Below are positions 5,419 through 6,849 of a stretch of 6,849 nucleotides of DNA, piece by piece. The translations under genes were made by a program, and so were the position numbers. Every line of letters starts with the position of its first letter. Within the stretch, counting starts at the first letter, position 1. Below the pieces are notes generated by a model. It saw only the letters and a program-made list of their open reading frames with translations, was not told the DNA's origin and searched no databases. Source of the DNA: CAYURR01 sp964446745 (lineage in GTDB: Bacteria; Bacillota; Clostridia; Lachnospirales; WQUN01); assembly GCA_964446745.1 (NCBI GenBank), contig CAYURR010000159.1:1-6849 (forward strand). Reading direction: 5' to 3'.

Positions 5419-6670
5419 GGCGCTGATTTAGATACGCCAACAACGTAGCACCAAATCGCATCAAACACACGACCGTCAGGGCCACGCGTATATGCAAAAA
5501 TGAACTCAGCAGCATCGAGGCCATGGACGCAATAAACAGGCTGATATTTGATATCGTATTATATACACCGAGATAGACCAACTTGTTTTCCTGCGGTGTA
5601 GCCTCGAGCACACCGTTTAAAATACAGGAATTGATCCCCACCATCGCAAATCCGCTATAGATAGAGACAATCGCCATCATATAGACATTCAAGGTAATCG
5701 GAAACATCATCATGTTCAGCGCCATCGCAGACATGGCCAAGATGATGGTATTCTGATTGCCTTTTTTTATGATGCGCTTCTGCCAGAACGATGCGCTGAA
5801 AAACGAGCCTACCGCCGTGCCTATCGTATAGATCGCAAACCAGAGCTCACTTGTACCTAAGGTCTCGACTTGGAAATAACTCACGATAGGCCAACCTATC
5901 TGCCACGAGAACACGAATGTGATGCTCGTGATTAAATAGGCCCGAAACGGCTTGTGTTTAAACACCTGCTTGATAAACTCAAAATTTATGGACGTAGGAG
6001 TATCTGTCTCCGCCGGTGGCTGTTCTTTGAAGCGGTTGAACACAAATACCTCCACAAGCCCTACTATAAACGCGACGATAAAAAATATCCGATACATGTT
6101 CATGAGCTCTGTCTGGTTACTCGGTATGGCCGTTATCAACAGGCCCGTCAAAATCGTAACGAGAGGAACCACGATGTTTCCGAACTTGTTGCGTAATGTG
6201 ATGGCCGTAGCACGCATGCGGCCCTCGAACACATTGCCCAGAACCCCTTGCAAGGCCGTCTGGGATATCGCATCGGGGATGTTCATAAGTGTAACCAACA
6301 GCACAAACATCAACGGACGCAAATGCTCCGGGAGCACGGGCACAAACGAAATCAATGGTAAAAACAATCGACTGATCAGGAAAAACACGGTCGTGATGCG
6401 TTTCTTTGTGCGAAAGCGTGAGATAAATATCGATGATGGGATCAGAATAAAAGCCGCTACGATCCCGGGTAGAGCATTATAAAGCGAAATGTAACCGGCC
6501 CCACCGCCGAGTCGAGACAGGAACTTTATGCCAAATGGCTTCCAGATGTTTAAGACCATGTCGTACAGCAAGCCATATAAGATAAATGTAAACACATTCG
6601 GGTTCTGGCGTCTTAGCGAGCGGTACGAAAGCCATGCCTCTTTATAGAAATCCGAGAATAGTCTCAACAT
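5378..6670 (-). CDS. Major facilitator superfamily transporter
   Basis: A 430-residue polytopic membrane protein with about 12 hydrophobic segments in two halves, the usual size and layout of MFS carriers. Supporting features are a charged loop after the second segment (SRFRTKKRI, 84-92, where MFS proteins carry a basic motif) and a polar central loop rich in Pro, Glu and Thr (FKEQPPAETDTPTS) between the halves. A second charged loop (WQKRIIKKGNQN) sits at the corresponding place in the second half. The substrate and direction of transport are not evident; the specific MFS subfamily is not recognised. The ATG (6668-6670) is preceded by GAGGG (6678-6682) 7 bases away, located within the last codons of the HAD gene. 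Only 3 bases separate the two genes, so they form an operon. The polar C-terminus (LSQSSSAAKEQPR) is encoded over the end of the convergent permease gene. Confidence 0.85.
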   Translation of the reverse strand: MLRLFSDFYKEAWLSYRSLRRQNPNVFTFILYGLLYDMVLNIWKPFGIKFLSRLGGGAGYISLYNALPGIVAAFILIPSSIFISRFRTKKRITTVFFLISRLFLPLISFVPVLPEHLRPLMFVLLVTLMNIPDAISQTALQGVLGNVFEGRMRATAITLRNKFGNIVVPLVTILTGLLITAIPSNQTELMNMYRIFFIVAFIVGLVEVFVFNRFKEQPPAETDTPTSINFEFIKQVFKHKPFRAYLITSITFVFSWQIGWPIVSYFQVETLGTSELWFAIYTIGTAVGSFFSASFWQKRIIKKGNQNTIILAMSAMALNMMMFPITLNVYMMAIVSIYSGFAMVGINSCILNGVLEATPQENKLVYLGVYNTISNISLFIASMASMLLSSFLHIRVALTVVCLMRFGATLLAYLNQRLSQSSSAAKEQPR

Positions 6671-6673
6671 ATC

Positions 6674-6849
6674 CTATCCCTCTATAAACGTCTCAATGAT
6701 CTCGGCAATGGCTCCCTCGTCATTGGTAGCCTTAGTGATATAGTCCGCAGCGGCCTTGATCTCGGGTACGGCGTTTGCAACCGCGATACCGAGACCGGCC
6801 TCCTTGATCATCTCCATATCGTTATAGTTATCCCCAACCGCGATTACAT
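6674..6849 (-). CDS. Cof-type HAD hydrolase, C-terminal fragment (partial)
   Basis: The last 57 residues of a haloacid-dehalogenase-superfamily phosphatase are in the window; the rest lies beyond the right edge. The fragment starts VIAVGDNYNDMEMIKEAG, which is HAD motif IV (GDxxND) with the two aspartates that hold Mg2+. It continues with GIAVANAVPEIKAAADYIT and TNDEGAIAEII, the standard ending of Cof/YidA-like (HAD-IIB) hydrolases. These act on phosphorylated sugars, cofactors or similar small molecules in the cytoplasm. The exact substrate is unknown. The stop TAG is at 6674-6676, 3 bases before the MFS start, and the MFS ribosome binding site lies inside this gene's end, so the pair is co-transcribed. 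Confidence 0.9.
   Translation of the reverse strand, partial: VIAVGDNYNDMEMIKEAGLGIAVANAVPEIKAAADYITKATNDEGAIAEIIETFIEG

Noticed and set aside
5952..6482. 176-codon forward ORF inside the MFS gene
   Set aside because: It is antisense to a clear membrane protein, has no convincing ribosome binding site and a composition typical of a complement frame.

Overview
The window looks like chromosomal DNA of a Gram-positive anaerobe of the Clostridia (Bacillota). This is an inference from strong AGGAGG-type ribosome binding sites, a lipobox-type solute-binding lipoprotein, a DUF4397 protein without a signal peptide, and a mix of AT-rich and more GC-balanced genes. No rRNA, tRNA, CRISPR array, transposase or integrase is visible.

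Left part (1-1701, + strand, AT-rich). It holds the last 25 codons of an unidentified protein (ends at 80), a possible weak terminator, a two-repeat DUF4397 protein (286-882), and a GNAT-family acetyltransferase (1129-1701). The acetyltransferase has an elaborate 5' leader at about 927-1121. The leader contains a perfect 10-bp intrinsic terminator just upstream of the Shine-Dalgarno sequence, an upstream segment able to form a competing antiterminator, and a further upstream segment that copies part of the terminator arm and could sequester the antiterminator. It also contains two very short candidate leader ORFs. This four-arm layout (1:2 and 3:4 versus 2:3) is typical of ribosome-mediated attenuation in antibiotic-inducible genes, and is the most interesting item here.

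Centre (1734-5418, + strand, more GC-balanced codons). A promoter with an extended -10 and several overlapping palindromes precedes a three-gene CUT2-type (ribose/galactose/inositol-like) ABC importer: solute-binding lipoprotein, double-domain ATPase and one membrane permease. The permease start overlaps the ATPase stop by one base (TAATG). The imported substrate cannot be named. The ATPase combines one consensus ATP site with one site that is degenerate in all visible motifs.

Right part (5378-6849, - strand). A Cof-type HAD hydrolase (only its C-terminus is in the window) and a 430-residue MFS transporter form a tight operon. The end of the MFS gene overlaps the end of the permease gene by 41 bp, tail to tail, and no terminator is visible between them.
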